DNA from: Ideonella oryzae
GTDB lineage: Bacteria > Pseudomonadota > Gammaproteobacteria > Burkholderiales > Burkholderiaceae_C
Assembly: GCF_024055665.1 (NCBI RefSeq)
Contig: NZ_JAMXMC010000007.1
Coordinates: 124,001-188,000 of the forward strand
Direction: 5' to 3'
Length of the DNA: 64,000 nt
Shown here: one piece after another, positions 16,608 to 25,798 of the stretch
Layout: each line of letters begins with the position of its first letter
Position numbering within the stretch: the first letter of the stretch is position 1
Made by a program: the position numbers and the translations under genes
The notes under the pieces: generated by a model
Seen by the model: the letters and a program-made list of their open reading frames with translations, nothing else
Database searches by the model: none
Told to the model about the DNA's origin: nothing

Positions 16608-18707
16608 TCAGCTGGCGTTGACGGTCAGGCTCAGAACCGCGCGGCCGGTCTTGCCGGTCTTGCTGTCCTTGGCGGTGACGGTGACGCTGTAGCTGCCCTT
16701 GACCGGCTTGGGCCAATTGACCACGCCGGCCTTGCTGATCACCAGGCCCGCGGGCGGCTTGGTCAGGCTCCAGGTGACGGCATTGGGCGCGGTGTACGAC
16801 ATGGCCTGGCTGAAGGCCTTGCCCACCACCGCCGTGGCCGAGGCGTCGCTCACGGCCGGGGGTTCGGGGGTGACGATGGTGATCGCATAGACACCCTGGG
16901 CCGTCTGGCCGGTGCGTGCGTCGGTGGCAGTCACGGTGACGCTGTAGCTGCCGGTCACCGGCTTGGCCCAGTTCACCACGCCGGCGGCGTTCACCACCAT
17001 GCCGGCGGGCGCGCCGTCGAGGCTGTAGCGCAGCGCATTGGCCGCCGTGACGGAGACGCTGAAGGACAGGGGCACGCCAGCCTGGCCGTTGACGGCCGTG
17101 GCCGCGATGGCCGGTGCGATGGCCGGCACGGTCACGCCGGCCAGCGTGGAGAGCAGGCTCACGCCCTGCGGGGTGCCCAGGCCGCTGGGGTTGTCATAGC
17201 CCGCCTTGGCCACGCACAGGCCGCAGCCACCATCCTTGCCGGCCTTGATGTCCAGGAAGTCGGCCGCGTAGAGCTTGGGCAGGCTGGCCACCGAGGCATA
17301 GAGCGCGCTGTGCGGCGCCCCGATCAGCCCCAGGCTGGACTGCACGCGCAGGGCGTTGGTGACCGCCAGCAGCGCGGCCCACTGCGGCGTGGCCAGGCTG
17401 GTGCCACCGGCGCTGACCCAGCTGGTGCTGCCGCCGTCCTGGCTCATCACCGCCACGTATTGGCCGGTGGCGGGGTTGGCGTTGAAGGCCACGTCGGCCA
17501 CCGAACGGCGCACCGGCGTGCCCAGGCCAGGCACGGCCTTGGTCTGGTAGGCCGGCCGGGCCATGAACTTGCTCACCCCACCGCCGGTGCCGGACCACAC
17601 CGTCTCGCTGCGTGCGCCGGTGCCCTTGAAGGTCAGCGTCGTGCCGCCCACCGCCAGCACGCCCGGCGAGACCGAGGGCCATTCCACCGCGGCACCGTTG
17701 TCGCCGGTGGCGGCCACGTAGCTCATGCCGCTGCCGTAGAACACGCTGTCGACCGAACTGACCCAGCTGCCTTCGTTGGCGCCCAGGCTGAGCGAGACGA
17801 CACCGGGGCCCATGGCATTGGCCAGCGCCACGGCGTTGGCGATGGAGGCGATGCCCGAATCCGCTGCCTCGATCAGCACGATGCGCGCCATCGGCGCGGT
17901 GGCATGCACCCACTGCACGTCCAGCGCGATCTCGGTGGCCCAGCCCGCGTTGTAGGCCGGGGCATTGGCGGCCATGCCGCCGCCGCTGGTGGCGTAGACG
18001 ACCGAGAAGGTGCAGCCATCGGCGGGCGCAGCAGCCAGCGGCAGCGAGGCCGACGGGTCGATGCTGGCGGCACTGCAGCCCGGCAGACCGAAGCGGCTGG
18101 CGAAGGCCGCCAGCTCGGCGGCGATGTTGGGGTCGTGGTAGGCGTTGACGATGTAAACCGTCTGGCCCGCGCCCAGCTGGGCGGCCTCGGTGTCGGTGAG
18201 GGAGCCGCTCAGGTCCGGCAGCACCGGCAGGTTGTAGGCCGCGCGGATCTGGGCCGGGGTGTAGGTCACCACCGTGCTGCCAGCGGCCATGGGCCGCACG
18301 GCCTCGCCCTCAGCCGAGGCGCTGATGCTGGCAATGCGAGCCCGGGCGCCGGCGGCGCCCCCCGCGGCGGCGGCCTGCAGGGTCGGCACGGTCAGCCCGC
18401 GCGAGGACAGACTGCCCAGGGCTTCGGGCACGGCGGTGGTGTGCGGCGCCCGCCGAGCCGAGGCCGAGGGCCGGGCCATGTCGGTGTCGGCTGGCGCGTC
18501 CAGCAGCACCGGCGCCAGATGGTAGGTGGGCGAGGCCACAGCCGTGGCCAGGGTGCTGGCCGTGTCGCCGCCTGTCGCCGCATCCGGGCTGGCCGCGGTG
18601 GTGGCGGTGCCGCCGTCACCGCCACCGCAGGCGGTCAGCAGGGCGCCCAGGAGCAGGGCGGGCAGCAGGCGCAAGGGCGAGGGCGGCAGGGGGTACAGCA
18701 AGGGCAT
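16608..18707 (-). CDS. S53 (sedolisin-like) serine peptidase lipoprotein with two Ig-like repeats
   Basis: A 699-residue secreted peptidase. The signal peptide ends in a lipobox LLTAC with Cys27, followed by GGGDGG, so the protein is lipid-anchored. The S53 triad is visible: Glu259 and Asp263 in TEIALDVQW, and Ser437 in GGTSLATP; Asp336 in ATGDNGA is the oxyanion residue. These acid-active peptidases usually carry a pro-kumamolisin domain; here only about 110 low-complexity residues precede the catalytic region. At the C-terminus are two similar modules of about 80 residues, each ending in KPVxGSYSVTVTAxDxxTG, that look like putative Ig/cadherin-like folds. ATG 18707 gives the intact signal peptide. 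Confidence 0.82.
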   Translation of the reverse strand: MPLLYPLPPSPLRLLPALLLGALLTACGGGDGGTATTAASPDAATGGDTASTLATAVASPTYHLAPVLLDAPADTDMARPSASARRAPHTTAVPEALGSLSSRGLTVPTLQAAAAGGAAGARARIASISASAEGEAVRPMAAGSTVVTYTPAQIRAAYNLPVLPDLSGSLTDTEAAQLGAGQTVYIVNAYHDPNIAAELAAFASRFGLPGCSAASIDPSASLPLAAAPADGCTFSVVYATSGGGMAANAPAYNAGWATEIALDVQWVHATAPMARIVLIEAADSGIASIANAVALANAMGPGVVSLSLGANEGSWVSSVDSVFYGSGMSYVAATGDNGAAVEWPSVSPGVLAVGGTTLTFKGTGARSETVWSGTGGGVSKFMARPAYQTKAVPGLGTPVRRSVADVAFNANPATGQYVAVMSQDGGSTSWVSAGGTSLATPQWAALLAVTNALRVQSSLGLIGAPHSALYASVASLPKLYAADFLDIKAGKDGGCGLCVAKAGYDNPSGLGTPQGVSLLSTLAGVTVPAIAPAIAATAVNGQAGVPLSFSVSVTAANALRYSLDGAPAGMVVNAAGVVNWAKPVTGSYSVTVTATDARTGQTAQGVYAITIVTPEPPAVSDASATAVVGKAFSQAMSYTAPNAVTWSLTKPPAGLVISKAGVVNWPKPVKGSYSVTVTAKDSKTGKTGRAVLSLTVNAS

Positions 18708-18822
18708 GGCGGGGTGTCGCGCAGGTGAGGAACAACGTCCCCACGGCATCGTCCCCACCCCGAGGCTGTTGAGCCGGGCGACCCGCACCAGCAGCCTGGT
18801 GCGGCATTACGTCACCCTTTTC

Positions 18823-21114
18823 TCAGGTTTGTGCGCGCGGCGGCGGCAGGCGCACCGGGTCCGGCCCGGTCAGCAGCTCGTCCAGCGGCAGCGGCCGGGC
18901 AAACCAGTAGCCCTGCGCGCGGCGGATGCCGGTGTGCCGGCGCAGGTAGTCCAGCTCCTCGGCGGTCTCCACGCCCTCGGCCACCACCGCGATGCCCAGG
19001 GCCCCGCACAACGACTCGATGGCCCGCAGGATGCCCTGGCTGCGCGGGCGCTGGTGCACCTGGCTGATGAAGGTGCGGTCGATCTTCACCTCGTCGGCGA
19101 TCTCGTCGCTGAGCATGGCCAGCGACGAGTAGCCGGTGCCGAAGTCGTCGATGGACACGCGCAGGCCGCGTGCCCGCAGCAGCGGCAGCACCCGCCGCTG
19201 GAAGCGCTCGGCGGCCACCAGCGCGTCCTCGGTCAGCTCCAGGATCAGGCCGCGGGCCTGGTCCGGCGTGATGTCCTGGGTCAGGGCGTCCATGAACGCC
19301 ACATCGCCGGCCTGGCGCGCAGCGATGTTCAGACTCACCTGAACGTCGGGGCCGAAGCGCTCTCGCAGGCGCGGCAGCGCGGCCAGCACGTCCTCCAGCA
19401 CAATGTGGGTGATCTGGTCGAGCAGACCCAGCTCGCCGGCCAGCTCGATGAACTCCGAAGGCGGTACCAGCGTGCCGTCGACCCGCACCCCCCGCACCAA
19501 CGCCTCGAAGCCCACCAGCGTCCCCGCGGCCAGGCTGACCTTGGGCTGCAACAGGGTGGCGAAGCGGCGCTCTCGCAGGGCCAGGCGCAGGCGCTGCTCC
19601 GTCTCCATGCGCGCGGTCAGGGCCTCGCCCATGGCGGCGGTGAAGAACTGCGCGCTGCCCTTGCGGTCCTGTTTGGCGCGGTACATGGCGTTGTCGGCCG
19701 AGCGGCGCAGGGCTTCGTAGCTGCGGCCGTGCAGCGGGTAGACGCAGACCCCCACCGAAGCGGAGGTGAGCACCTCCAGGCCCTCGATGGCAAAGGGCTG
19801 CTTGAGGCCATCGACCACCCGCTCCACGATGGCCTGCAGATCGTCGAGCTGGTGCAGCGGGTCGATCAGCAGCAGGAACTCGTCGCCGCTGATGCGGGCC
19901 AGGGTGTCGCTGGGGCGGATCAGGGCGCGCACCCGCTCGGCCGCCGCGCGCAGCAGCGCGTCGCCCACCGCATGGCTGTAGAAGTCGTTGACCTGCTTGA
20001 AGTTGTCCAGGTCGATGAAGGCCAGCGCCACCAGGGCGTCGTCGGCGCGCTCGCGCAGCGTCTCGGCCACGATCTCCTGCATGCGGGCCCGGTTGGGCAG
20101 GCCAGTGAGCTCGTCCACATAGGCGCGCAGCGAGAGCTCGCGCTCGTAGTGCTTGCGCTCGGAGATGTCGCTCAGCAGCGTGAGCTGCATCGCCTCGTCA
20201 AAGACCTGAACCGGCTTGCTGGTGATCAGCAGGGTGTGCTCTCCGCCGTCGACCGGCACCTCGCGCTCCTGCACCCCGGGAGCACGGCTCAGGCCATCGG
20301 CCCGTCGGCGCCCGCGCGGCGGCGGCGCCGGGTCCAGCAGCGCGCGGGCGCGGTCGTCGAAGGCCTGGCCCGCCTGGCGATGCAGCATCTGGTCGGCCAC
20401 GGTGTTGCTCATCAGCAGCTGGCGGTCGCCCTTGCGCAGCACCAGGCCCACCGGCAGGTGATCCACCACCTGGTGCAGCAGCTGGGCATTGCGCTGGGCC
20501 TCCTGCTCGCTATGGCGCAGCCGCTCGGCCAGCTGGTGCAGCTCGCGGCTGCGCAGCACCGTCTGGTGGGCAAAGCGGGTGGCCAGCGCGTGCGAGACCA
20601 GCAGCGCGAAGCGCCGCCCCAGGTCCACATGGTCGCGCGTGTAGCCGGGCTCGCCGGCGCCGCGGCGCAGGGCCAGGATGCCGCGGTGCTCGCGCACCCG
20701 CACCGGCAGGTAGAGCCAATGCGGCGCGGGCTCGCCGTTGGCCAGCGCCGGGGCGGTGGGCACCGTGGCCACCACCCGGCCGGCCAGCACCTTGCGCAGC
20801 AGCGGTGTCAGGGGCCAGCGCTGGCCTTCCTCCGAGGCCGGCTCGGCCACCGCGCAGTTCAGACCCTCGCCATCGGACCCGCCGTCCTGGATCAGCATCA
20901 GCGCATGGGTGAAGGTGAAGACCCGGCGCAGCGAGGCGAAGACCCGCGGGAAGGGGTCGGCATCGGTGTCCAGCGTCAGCAGGGATTCCAGCGCATCAAG
21001 CAGGCGCTGGGTCTGCGCGCTGCTGGCCTTGAGGACCTCGTGGCTGCGCTGCAGGCCCTGCAGCACCTCGCGCAGGGCCTCGGTGCTTTGCAGATCGCCG
21101 TCGGGTCCGGTCAT
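18823..21114 (-). CDS. GGDEF-EAL cyclic-di-GMP protein with GAF- and PAS-like sensor
   Basis: Encodes 763 residues with no membrane segment. A helical start, a GAF-like sensor (about 45-195) and a PAS-like region (about 215-325) precede the GGDEF domain (about 330-490), whose motif is SGDEF at 409-413, a variant that can still be active. The EAL domain (about 505-755) is complete: EALVRG (Glu537), SLNIAA, ELTED, DDFGTGYSS, VKIDRTF and EGVET. Phosphodiesterase activity is therefore likely; cyclase activity is uncertain. Its ATG overlaps the stop of the FIST gene (ATGA), so the two sensors are co-translated and probably share a signal. Confidence 0.88.
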   Translation of the reverse strand: MTGPDGDLQSTEALREVLQGLQRSHEVLKASSAQTQRLLDALESLLTLDTDADPFPRVFASLRRVFTFTHALMLIQDGGSDGEGLNCAVAEPASEEGQRWPLTPLLRKVLAGRVVATVPTAPALANGEPAPHWLYLPVRVREHRGILALRRGAGEPGYTRDHVDLGRRFALLVSHALATRFAHQTVLRSRELHQLAERLRHSEQEAQRNAQLLHQVVDHLPVGLVLRKGDRQLLMSNTVADQMLHRQAGQAFDDRARALLDPAPPPRGRRRADGLSRAPGVQEREVPVDGGEHTLLITSKPVQVFDEAMQLTLLSDISERKHYERELSLRAYVDELTGLPNRARMQEIVAETLRERADDALVALAFIDLDNFKQVNDFYSHAVGDALLRAAAERVRALIRPSDTLARISGDEFLLLIDPLHQLDDLQAIVERVVDGLKQPFAIEGLEVLTSASVGVCVYPLHGRSYEALRRSADNAMYRAKQDRKGSAQFFTAAMGEALTARMETEQRLRLALRERRFATLLQPKVSLAAGTLVGFEALVRGVRVDGTLVPPSEFIELAGELGLLDQITHIVLEDVLAALPRLRERFGPDVQVSLNIAARQAGDVAFMDALTQDITPDQARGLILELTEDALVAAERFQRRVLPLLRARGLRVSIDDFGTGYSSLAMLSDEIADEVKIDRTFISQVHQRPRSQGILRAIESLCGALGIAVVAEGVETAEELDYLRRHTGIRRAQGYWFARPLPLDELLTGPDPVRLPPPRAQT

Positions 21115-22343
21115 CGCACCAGCTCCTCGGCCCCGAAGACCACGGCCGCCACCATCAGGTTGCCGTGCACATTGCGGTCCAGCAGCCAGCCCTGTTCACC
21201 AAAGGTGAAGCAGCCCAAAAAGGGCACGGGCCCCAGGCGCTGCCGCAGCGCCTGCACCACCGACGCCACCTCTTCGCCCACCGCCATGCGGCAGCCGCCG
21301 CAGTAGACGATGAGCGCCCCGGCCAGGGTCTGGCCGGCCGGCAGCGCGGCGCGCGCCTGGGCCGCCACCCGGCCGGCCCGGAAGACCAGACGGCCGCGAT
21401 CGCCGCGCATGGCCTGCAGGCGGTCACCCACCCGCAGGTCGCAGAAGGTGCGCAAGGTGTGGCCCGGGGTGACGGATTCGGGGTGCACCAGCAGATAGTG
21501 CGGCAGGCCATGCACCTGGCCCACCTTGACCGCCAGCGGGTGCAGCGCGGTCTGCGCCAGGATCACGCCGCCGCCATCGAGCTGCGGCTGCAGCGCGCCG
21601 TCCAGCCATTGGTTGTAGACCTCCGCGGCGGGCTTGCCGTCGATGGTGAGCAGTTCGCGGCCCTGCATGGGCGCGCCGGGTTGGGCGCCCAGGCGCCGTC
21701 CGGTGCTGCCCCCCACGCCGGTGACCACCCCGCTCTGGCCCGTGGGTTCGTGCCCGCCCTGGAACACCACCCGCACCGCCGCCGTGGGATAGAGCACCGC
21801 CACCGCCAGGCCACCGCGCAGCGGGCCCTGCGGCCCCAGCTGCCGCCAGCGGCCGGCCACCGCGTTGTCCGCGGCGCTGCCGCCGACGATGGGACAGCGG
21901 TCGCCCAGCACCCGGCGCAGGCCGGCCAGCACGGCCTCCTCGCTGCCCGGCTCCTGGTAGATCCACACCAGCGCAGGCAGCTCGCCCGCGCAGCCGGCCT
22001 GGTCCATGGCCTCCAGCAGCAGCGCGGTGGCGCAGGCCTGGGGGTCGCCTTCCAGCGGGCCCGCGGCCACGCCGTAATCGCCGCCCGGGTCTTCCAGGCC
22101 CATCAGGCCGATCTGGTGGTGGTCGGCCAGGCCGTCCTGGCTCATCACGCCGCCGGCCGAACTGCCCCCCAGCACGGGCAGACCCGGCCAGCGCTGGGCC
22201 AGGCAGTGGTGCAGGCCCTCGTCATCGGCCGCCTCGCCATAGAAGGCGAAGACCAGCCGTGGCGCGGTCTGCGGCGGCAGGCAGGTGGCCAGCCGCTCCA
22301 CGGCCATGGCCGGGCTGCTGCCCGTGACGACATGGGTCTTCAT
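21111..22343 (-). CDS. FIST domain sensor protein
   Basis: A 410-residue cytoplasmic protein with FIST_N (about 20-220) and FIST_C (about 225-385). Typical features are PVLGGSSAGGVMS, CPIVGGSAADN and the closing PFLGCFTFGEQG. FIST proteins are thought to bind small ligands such as amino acids and feed them to signalling enzymes. Here the gene is directly coupled to a GGDEF-EAL gene, fitting a ligand-to-cyclic-di-GMP pathway. ATG 22343 was chosen from the domain boundary; the frame upstream is low-complexity. D-serine dehydratase is encoded just upstream on the same strand, which makes an amino-acid ligand an attractive but unproven idea. Confidence 0.85.
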   Translation of the reverse strand: MKTHVVTGSSPAMAVERLATCLPPQTAPRLVFAFYGEAADDEGLHHCLAQRWPGLPVLGGSSAGGVMSQDGLADHHQIGLMGLEDPGGDYGVAAGPLEGDPQACATALLLEAMDQAGCAGELPALVWIYQEPGSEEAVLAGLRRVLGDRCPIVGGSAADNAVAGRWRQLGPQGPLRGGLAVAVLYPTAAVRVVFQGGHEPTGQSGVVTGVGGSTGRRLGAQPGAPMQGRELLTIDGKPAAEVYNQWLDGALQPQLDGGGVILAQTALHPLAVKVGQVHGLPHYLLVHPESVTPGHTLRTFCDLRVGDRLQAMRGDRGRLVFRAGRVAAQARAALPAGQTLAGALIVYCGGCRMAVGEEVASVVQALRQRLGPVPFLGCFTFGEQGWLLDRNVHGNLMVAAVVFGAEELVR

Positions 22344-22428
22344 CGTTCTGTTGTGATGGGACGAACGAACCCCACCTCCCTGGCGCGATTGTGTCCCGCT
22401 TGTTCTGTTTGTTGTCGGCCTGCGGCGC

Positions 22429-23706
22429 TCAGGCTTGAGCGGCTTGACCCAGAGCAAGTCCACCGGCCAGCAGGGCCTGGAAGACCTCGGTGGGCAGACC
22501 CTGTCCGCCGGTGGTCCACACCAGCGGGATGACCGGCGCGGGGCACCAGGCCGCCACGGTTTCGGCCCAGGGGCCGGCCAGCATCTCGTGGGCCACGAAG
22601 CCGGCCGCGGCCGAAGGCTCCAGCTGCAGGCCATGCGCCTCGTGCTGGAAGCGCAGCATGCGCAGCAGATCGGCGTCGCTCACCGTCACCACCGCATCCA
22701 CCAGCGGGCCGGCCAGGGCCGCCACCCGGGCCGAGGCGCGCGGCACCGCCAGGCCATCGGCCACGGTGTGGTTGGACAGGCCGATGTCGTAGACGCTGGC
22801 CGCGTCGTCGCCGGTGGCCAGGCGCAGCAGGAAGCAGGGCGCAGCCACCGGCTCGACGAAGACCACCTGCACCGCATCGCCCCACAGGCACTTGAGGCCG
22901 AAGGCCACGCCGCCGGGCGCACCGCCCACGCCGCAGGGCAGGTAGACGCGCAGCGGCCGCGCCGACGTGGGCACCAGGCCCTGGGCCGCCAGCTGCGGCG
23001 CCAGGTCCCAGGCCGCGGCGGCATAGCCCAGGAAGAGCAGCAGCGAGTCCTCGTCGTCGATGAAATAGGCCGCCGGATCGGCCGCGGCCAGCGCGCGGGC
23101 ACCGGCCACCGCCTGGGCGTAGTCGCCCGCGTGTTCCACCACCGTGGCGCCCACCGCGCGCAGCCGGTCCTTCTTCCAGGCCTGGGCGTCGTGCGACATG
23201 TGCACCTCCACCCCCAGGCCCAGGGCGCGGGCCATCACGCCCACGCTGTAGCCCAGGTTGCCGGTGCTGCCCACCAGCACCCGGTGGCGGGCGAACAGGG
23301 CGCGCGCCGGCGCATCGGCCAGCAGCGCGATGTCGCCGCCCGGGGCCAGCAGGCCGGCGTCCAGCGCCAGCTGCTCGGCGTGGCACAGCACCTCGTAGAC
23401 GCCGCCGCGGGCCTTGATGCAGGCGGTGATGGGCAACTGGTGGTCGGCCTTGACCCACAGCGCGCGGCCGTGATCATCGCCCTGGCGCAGCAGCGGTGAG
23501 TCGATGCGACCGTCCGGCCCCAGCTCGTGCGGGAACAGACGGGCCAGCAGCGGCCCGAAGCGCCGCCAGCGGGCCACCGCCGCCTCCACGTCGGCCCGGC
23601 CCACCGGGCTGTCGGCCAGCACCTGGGCGGCCGGCCGGCGCTGCGGGTGGGGCCAGAAGAAGGGCTTAGCCGCGCGCAGCGGCGCGGGCAGGTCGGACAG
23701 GGACAT
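22429..23706 (-). CDS. dsdA: D-serine ammonia-lyase
   Basis: Encodes 425 residues, against about 440 for the E. coli enzyme. A PLP-dependent fold-type II enzyme that converts D-serine to pyruvate and ammonia and so detoxifies D-serine. The PLP lysine is Lys98 in CIKARGG, the phosphate loop is GSTGNLG, and a second glycine loop, CGVGGAPGG, follows. It starts MSLSDLPAPLRAAKPFFW, as expected for DsdA. No dsdC or dsdX gene is adjacent. It lies 85 bp upstream of the FIST gene on the same strand and could be in one transcript with it. Confidence 0.92.
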   Translation of the reverse strand: MSLSDLPAPLRAAKPFFWPHPQRRPAAQVLADSPVGRADVEAAVARWRRFGPLLARLFPHELGPDGRIDSPLLRQGDDHGRALWVKADHQLPITACIKARGGVYEVLCHAEQLALDAGLLAPGGDIALLADAPARALFARHRVLVGSTGNLGYSVGVMARALGLGVEVHMSHDAQAWKKDRLRAVGATVVEHAGDYAQAVAGARALAAADPAAYFIDDEDSLLLFLGYAAAAWDLAPQLAAQGLVPTSARPLRVYLPCGVGGAPGGVAFGLKCLWGDAVQVVFVEPVAAPCFLLRLATGDDAASVYDIGLSNHTVADGLAVPRASARVAALAGPLVDAVVTVSDADLLRMLRFQHEAHGLQLEPSAAAGFVAHEMLAGPWAETVAAWCPAPVIPLVWTTGGQGLPTEVFQALLAGGLALGQAAQA

Positions 23707-23749
23707 GGCAGGGCCGGCCCGAAGGCCACAGGGACGGGACCGGCCGAGC

Positions 23750-24403
23750 TTACGCCTGCCGTGCGCTCTGCAGCGCGGCCTGCAGCGTGGCGACGAAGGC
23801 CGCGGGACGGCCCAGGTGCTGGCCCACCGGCAGCGGGGTCCAGCGGCCCGCCTGTTCCAGCGCCAGCGTCGGAAAGCCCTGCCCACCCAGCCAATCCAGC
23901 AGGGATCGGCTCTGGGTGAAATGGGCCTCGGTGGGCTCGCCGGCCAGGGCATCGAGCTGGTCGGCGAAGGCGGCCTCGTCCAGCCCCAGCCCGGTGGCCA
24001 GCGCCCGCTGCACCGCCGGCTCCACGATGCGTTGCCCTTCCACGAAATGCGCCTGCTGCAGCCGGTGCAGCATGGCCAGGCCCGACAGGCCCAGGGCCTG
24101 CGCCGCCAGGATGGCGGTGGTGGGCGGGGCGCTGTCGAGCACCACGGTGTCGTCCTGCAGCAGGCCGTCGGTGTAGGCCGCGCCGAAGGGCTGGCCGGTG
24201 AGCTGGGCGATGCGCTGGTCGTGCGGCATCACATAGGCCCGCCAGGCGGGCGTGAGCCGCAGGCGGCGTTCGCCCACCAACATGCCGCCGCCATGCAGCT
24301 GCACCCTCAGGGCGGGCAGGCGGCTGGCGGCGTCGATCAGCGGCGCGGCCGCATAGCACCAGCCGCACAGCGGGTCGTGGACGACGTGCAGGGTGGCGTT
24401 CAT
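23750..24403 (-). CDS. DsbA-family thioredoxin-fold protein (FrnE/HCCA-isomerase-like)
   Basis: Encodes 217 residues with a thioredoxin CxxC at the very start, CGWC (Cys13, Cys16), preceded by the strand LHVVHDP. A helical insertion and the closing cis-Pro region GFPTLAL complete the DsbA-like fold. There is no signal peptide, so it acts in the cytoplasm, like FrnE-type disulfide oxidoreductases in stress defence. Its ATG overlaps the HxlR stop (ATGA), so it is co-transcribed with a redox-type regulator; a role in the quinone/thiol stress response is a reasonable inference. Confidence 0.82.
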   Translation of the reverse strand: MNATLHVVHDPLCGWCYAAAPLIDAASRLPALRVQLHGGGMLVGERRLRLTPAWRAYVMPHDQRIAQLTGQPFGAAYTDGLLQDDTVVLDSAPPTTAILAAQALGLSGLAMLHRLQQAHFVEGQRIVEPAVQRALATGLGLDEAAFADQLDALAGEPTEAHFTQSRSLLDWLGGQGFPTLALEQAGRWTPLPVGQHLGRPAAFVATLQAALQSARQA

Positions 24404-24807
24404 GCGGCCTCCTGCACGGCGCGCTGGGCCAGCACGTCGCCCAGCCGCACCTCGATCCAGTCAGCCAGCTGGCGCACCCGCTCGGCGGCCTCGCGGCCCA
24501 GCGGCGTCAGGCTGTACTCCACATGGGGCGGCACCACGTCGAAGGCCTGGCGCAGCACCAGGCCGTCGCCCTCCAGCCATTGCAGGGTCTGGGCCAGCAT
24601 GCGCTCGCTCACGCCGCCCACGGCACGGCGCAGCTCGGCAAAGCGGTGGGTGCGCGTTTCCAGCACCAGCAGCACCAGCACGCCCCAGCGGCTGGTCACA
24701 TGCTTGAGCACCTCGCGCGAGGGGCAGTCCACCGCCAGCAGGTTGCCGCGGCGCACGGCCTCGGACAAGGAGGGCCGGGTCGGGGAGGGCCGGGTACTTA
24801 CCTTCAT
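24400..24807 (-). CDS. HxlR-family regulator (QorR/YtfH-like)
   Basis: A 135-residue winged-helix regulator. The HxlR pattern is clear: DCPSREVLKHVTSRWGVLVLLVL, then SERMLAQTLQWLEGDGLV and YSLTPLGREA. The Cys in DCPSREV sits where QorR and YodB-type members sense quinones or diamide. It is divergent from qorB and co-transcribed with a DsbA-like protein, exactly the neighbourhood expected for a quinone-stress repressor. ATG 24807 follows the family start. An inverted repeat in the shared promoter (24813-24827) is the probable operator. Confidence 0.88.
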   Translation of the reverse strand: MKVSTRPSPTRPSLSEAVRRGNLLAVDCPSREVLKHVTSRWGVLVLLVLETRTHRFAELRRAVGGVSERMLAQTLQWLEGDGLVLRQAFDVVPPHVEYSLTPLGREAAERVRQLADWIEVRLGDVLAQRAVQEAA

Positions 24808-24812
24808 GTGCG

Positions 24813-24827
24813 TACTTCCGAAAAGTA
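24813..24827. promoter_or_regulatory. Candidate HxlR operator between hxlR-type gene and qorB
   Basis: TACTT (24813-24817) and AAGTA (24823-24827) form an inverted repeat with a 5-base centre; further half-sites GTACTTAC (24794-24801) and AAGTAAGT flank it. TACTT/AAGTA half-sites are characteristic of HxlR repressors. It lies 5 bp upstream of the regulator ATG and 89 bp upstream of qorB. Confidence 0.6.
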
Positions 24828-24916
24828 AGTGCAAATCGTACAGTGACCCCAACGCACTTTCAAGCGCGTCCCAGACACCCCGTTCCGTCCGAACCGAACT
24901 CCCAAGGAAGCCGACC

Positions 24917-25798
24917 ATGACCACCTCCGTCCCGACGACCCCTGCCCCGACCATCGCCATCACCGGCGCCACCGGCCAGCTGGGCCGCCTCGTGCTGCAC
25001 AGCCTGAAGACCCGCGCCCCCGGCGCCACCGTCATCGCCCTGGCCCGCAGCCCCGCCAAGGCCGCCGACCTGGGCGTGAGCGTGCGCCAGGCCGACTACA
25101 CCCAGGACCCCGCCGCCCTGGCCACGGCCCTGGCCGGCGTGGACACCCTGCTGCTGATCTCCGGCAACGAGATCGGCCAGCGCGAGACCCAGCACCGCCA
25201 CGTCATCGAGGCCGCCCAGCGGGCCGGCGTCAAGCACCTGGTCTACACCAGCCTGCTGCATGCCGACCGCTCGCCCCTGTCGCTGGCGCCCGAGCACCTG
25301 GCCACCGAGGCGATGATCCGTGCCAGCGGCATCCCGGCCACGGTGCTGCGCAACGGCTGGTACGCCGAGAACTACAGCGCCGGCTTCCCGGCCGCGGTGG
25401 CGCACGGCGCCCTGCTGGGCAGCGCGGGCGAAGGCCGGCTGTCGCTGGCCACCCGGGCCGACTACGCCGAGGCCGCCGCCACCGTGCTGGCCAACCCCGC
25501 CGCCCACGCCGGCCAGGTCTACGAACTGGCGGGCGATACCGCCCCCACGCTGGCCGAGCTGGCCAACGAGATCGGCCGTCAGGCCGGCAAGGCCGTGCCC
25601 TACAAGAACCTGCCGGCCGAGGAGTACACCGCCGTGCTGCGCAGCGCCGGCCTGCCCGAGGGCTGGGCCGTGGCCCTGCCGCAGTTCGACCTGGGCGCGG
25701 CCCAGGGCGCGCTGTTCGACGACGGTCACCAGCTCTCGGCCCTGATCGGCCGGCCCACCACGGCCCCGGCCGCCTACGTGGCCGCGGCCCTGAAATAA
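24917..25798 (+). CDS. qorB: NAD(P)H:quinone oxidoreductase QorB (NmrA-like SDR)
   Basis: A 293-residue atypical short-chain dehydrogenase. The N-terminal nucleotide loop is ITGATGQLGR, then VRQADYTQD, LLISGNEIGQR, VYTSLLHAD and LRNGWYAENY, all of which I recognise from E. coli QorB. QorB reduces quinones with NADPH to limit redox cycling. AAGGAAG precedes ATG 24917. It is divergent from an HxlR regulator with a sensing Cys, as in E. coli ytfH-qorB and Corynebacterium qorR-qor2. It is followed by a GC hairpin at 25798-25815. Confidence 0.92.
   Translation: MTTSVPTTPAPTIAITGATGQLGRLVLHSLKTRAPGATVIALARSPAKAADLGVSVRQADYTQDPAALATALAGVDTLLLISGNEIGQRETQHRHVIEAAQRAGVKHLVYTSLLHADRSPLSLAPEHLATEAMIRASGIPATVLRNGWYAENYSAGFPAAVAHGALLGSAGEGRLSLATRADYAEAAATVLANPAAHAGQVYELAGDTAPTLAELANEIGRQAGKAVPYKNLPAEEYTAVLRSAGLPEGWAVALPQFDLGAAQGALFDDGHQLSALIGRPTTAPAAYVAAALK

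Noticed and set aside
16569-18728. Long plus-strand frame opposite the S53 peptidase
   Set aside because: The predicted protein is low-complexity Gly/Arg/His sequence. The minus strand carries a clear signal peptide and the full S53 triad.
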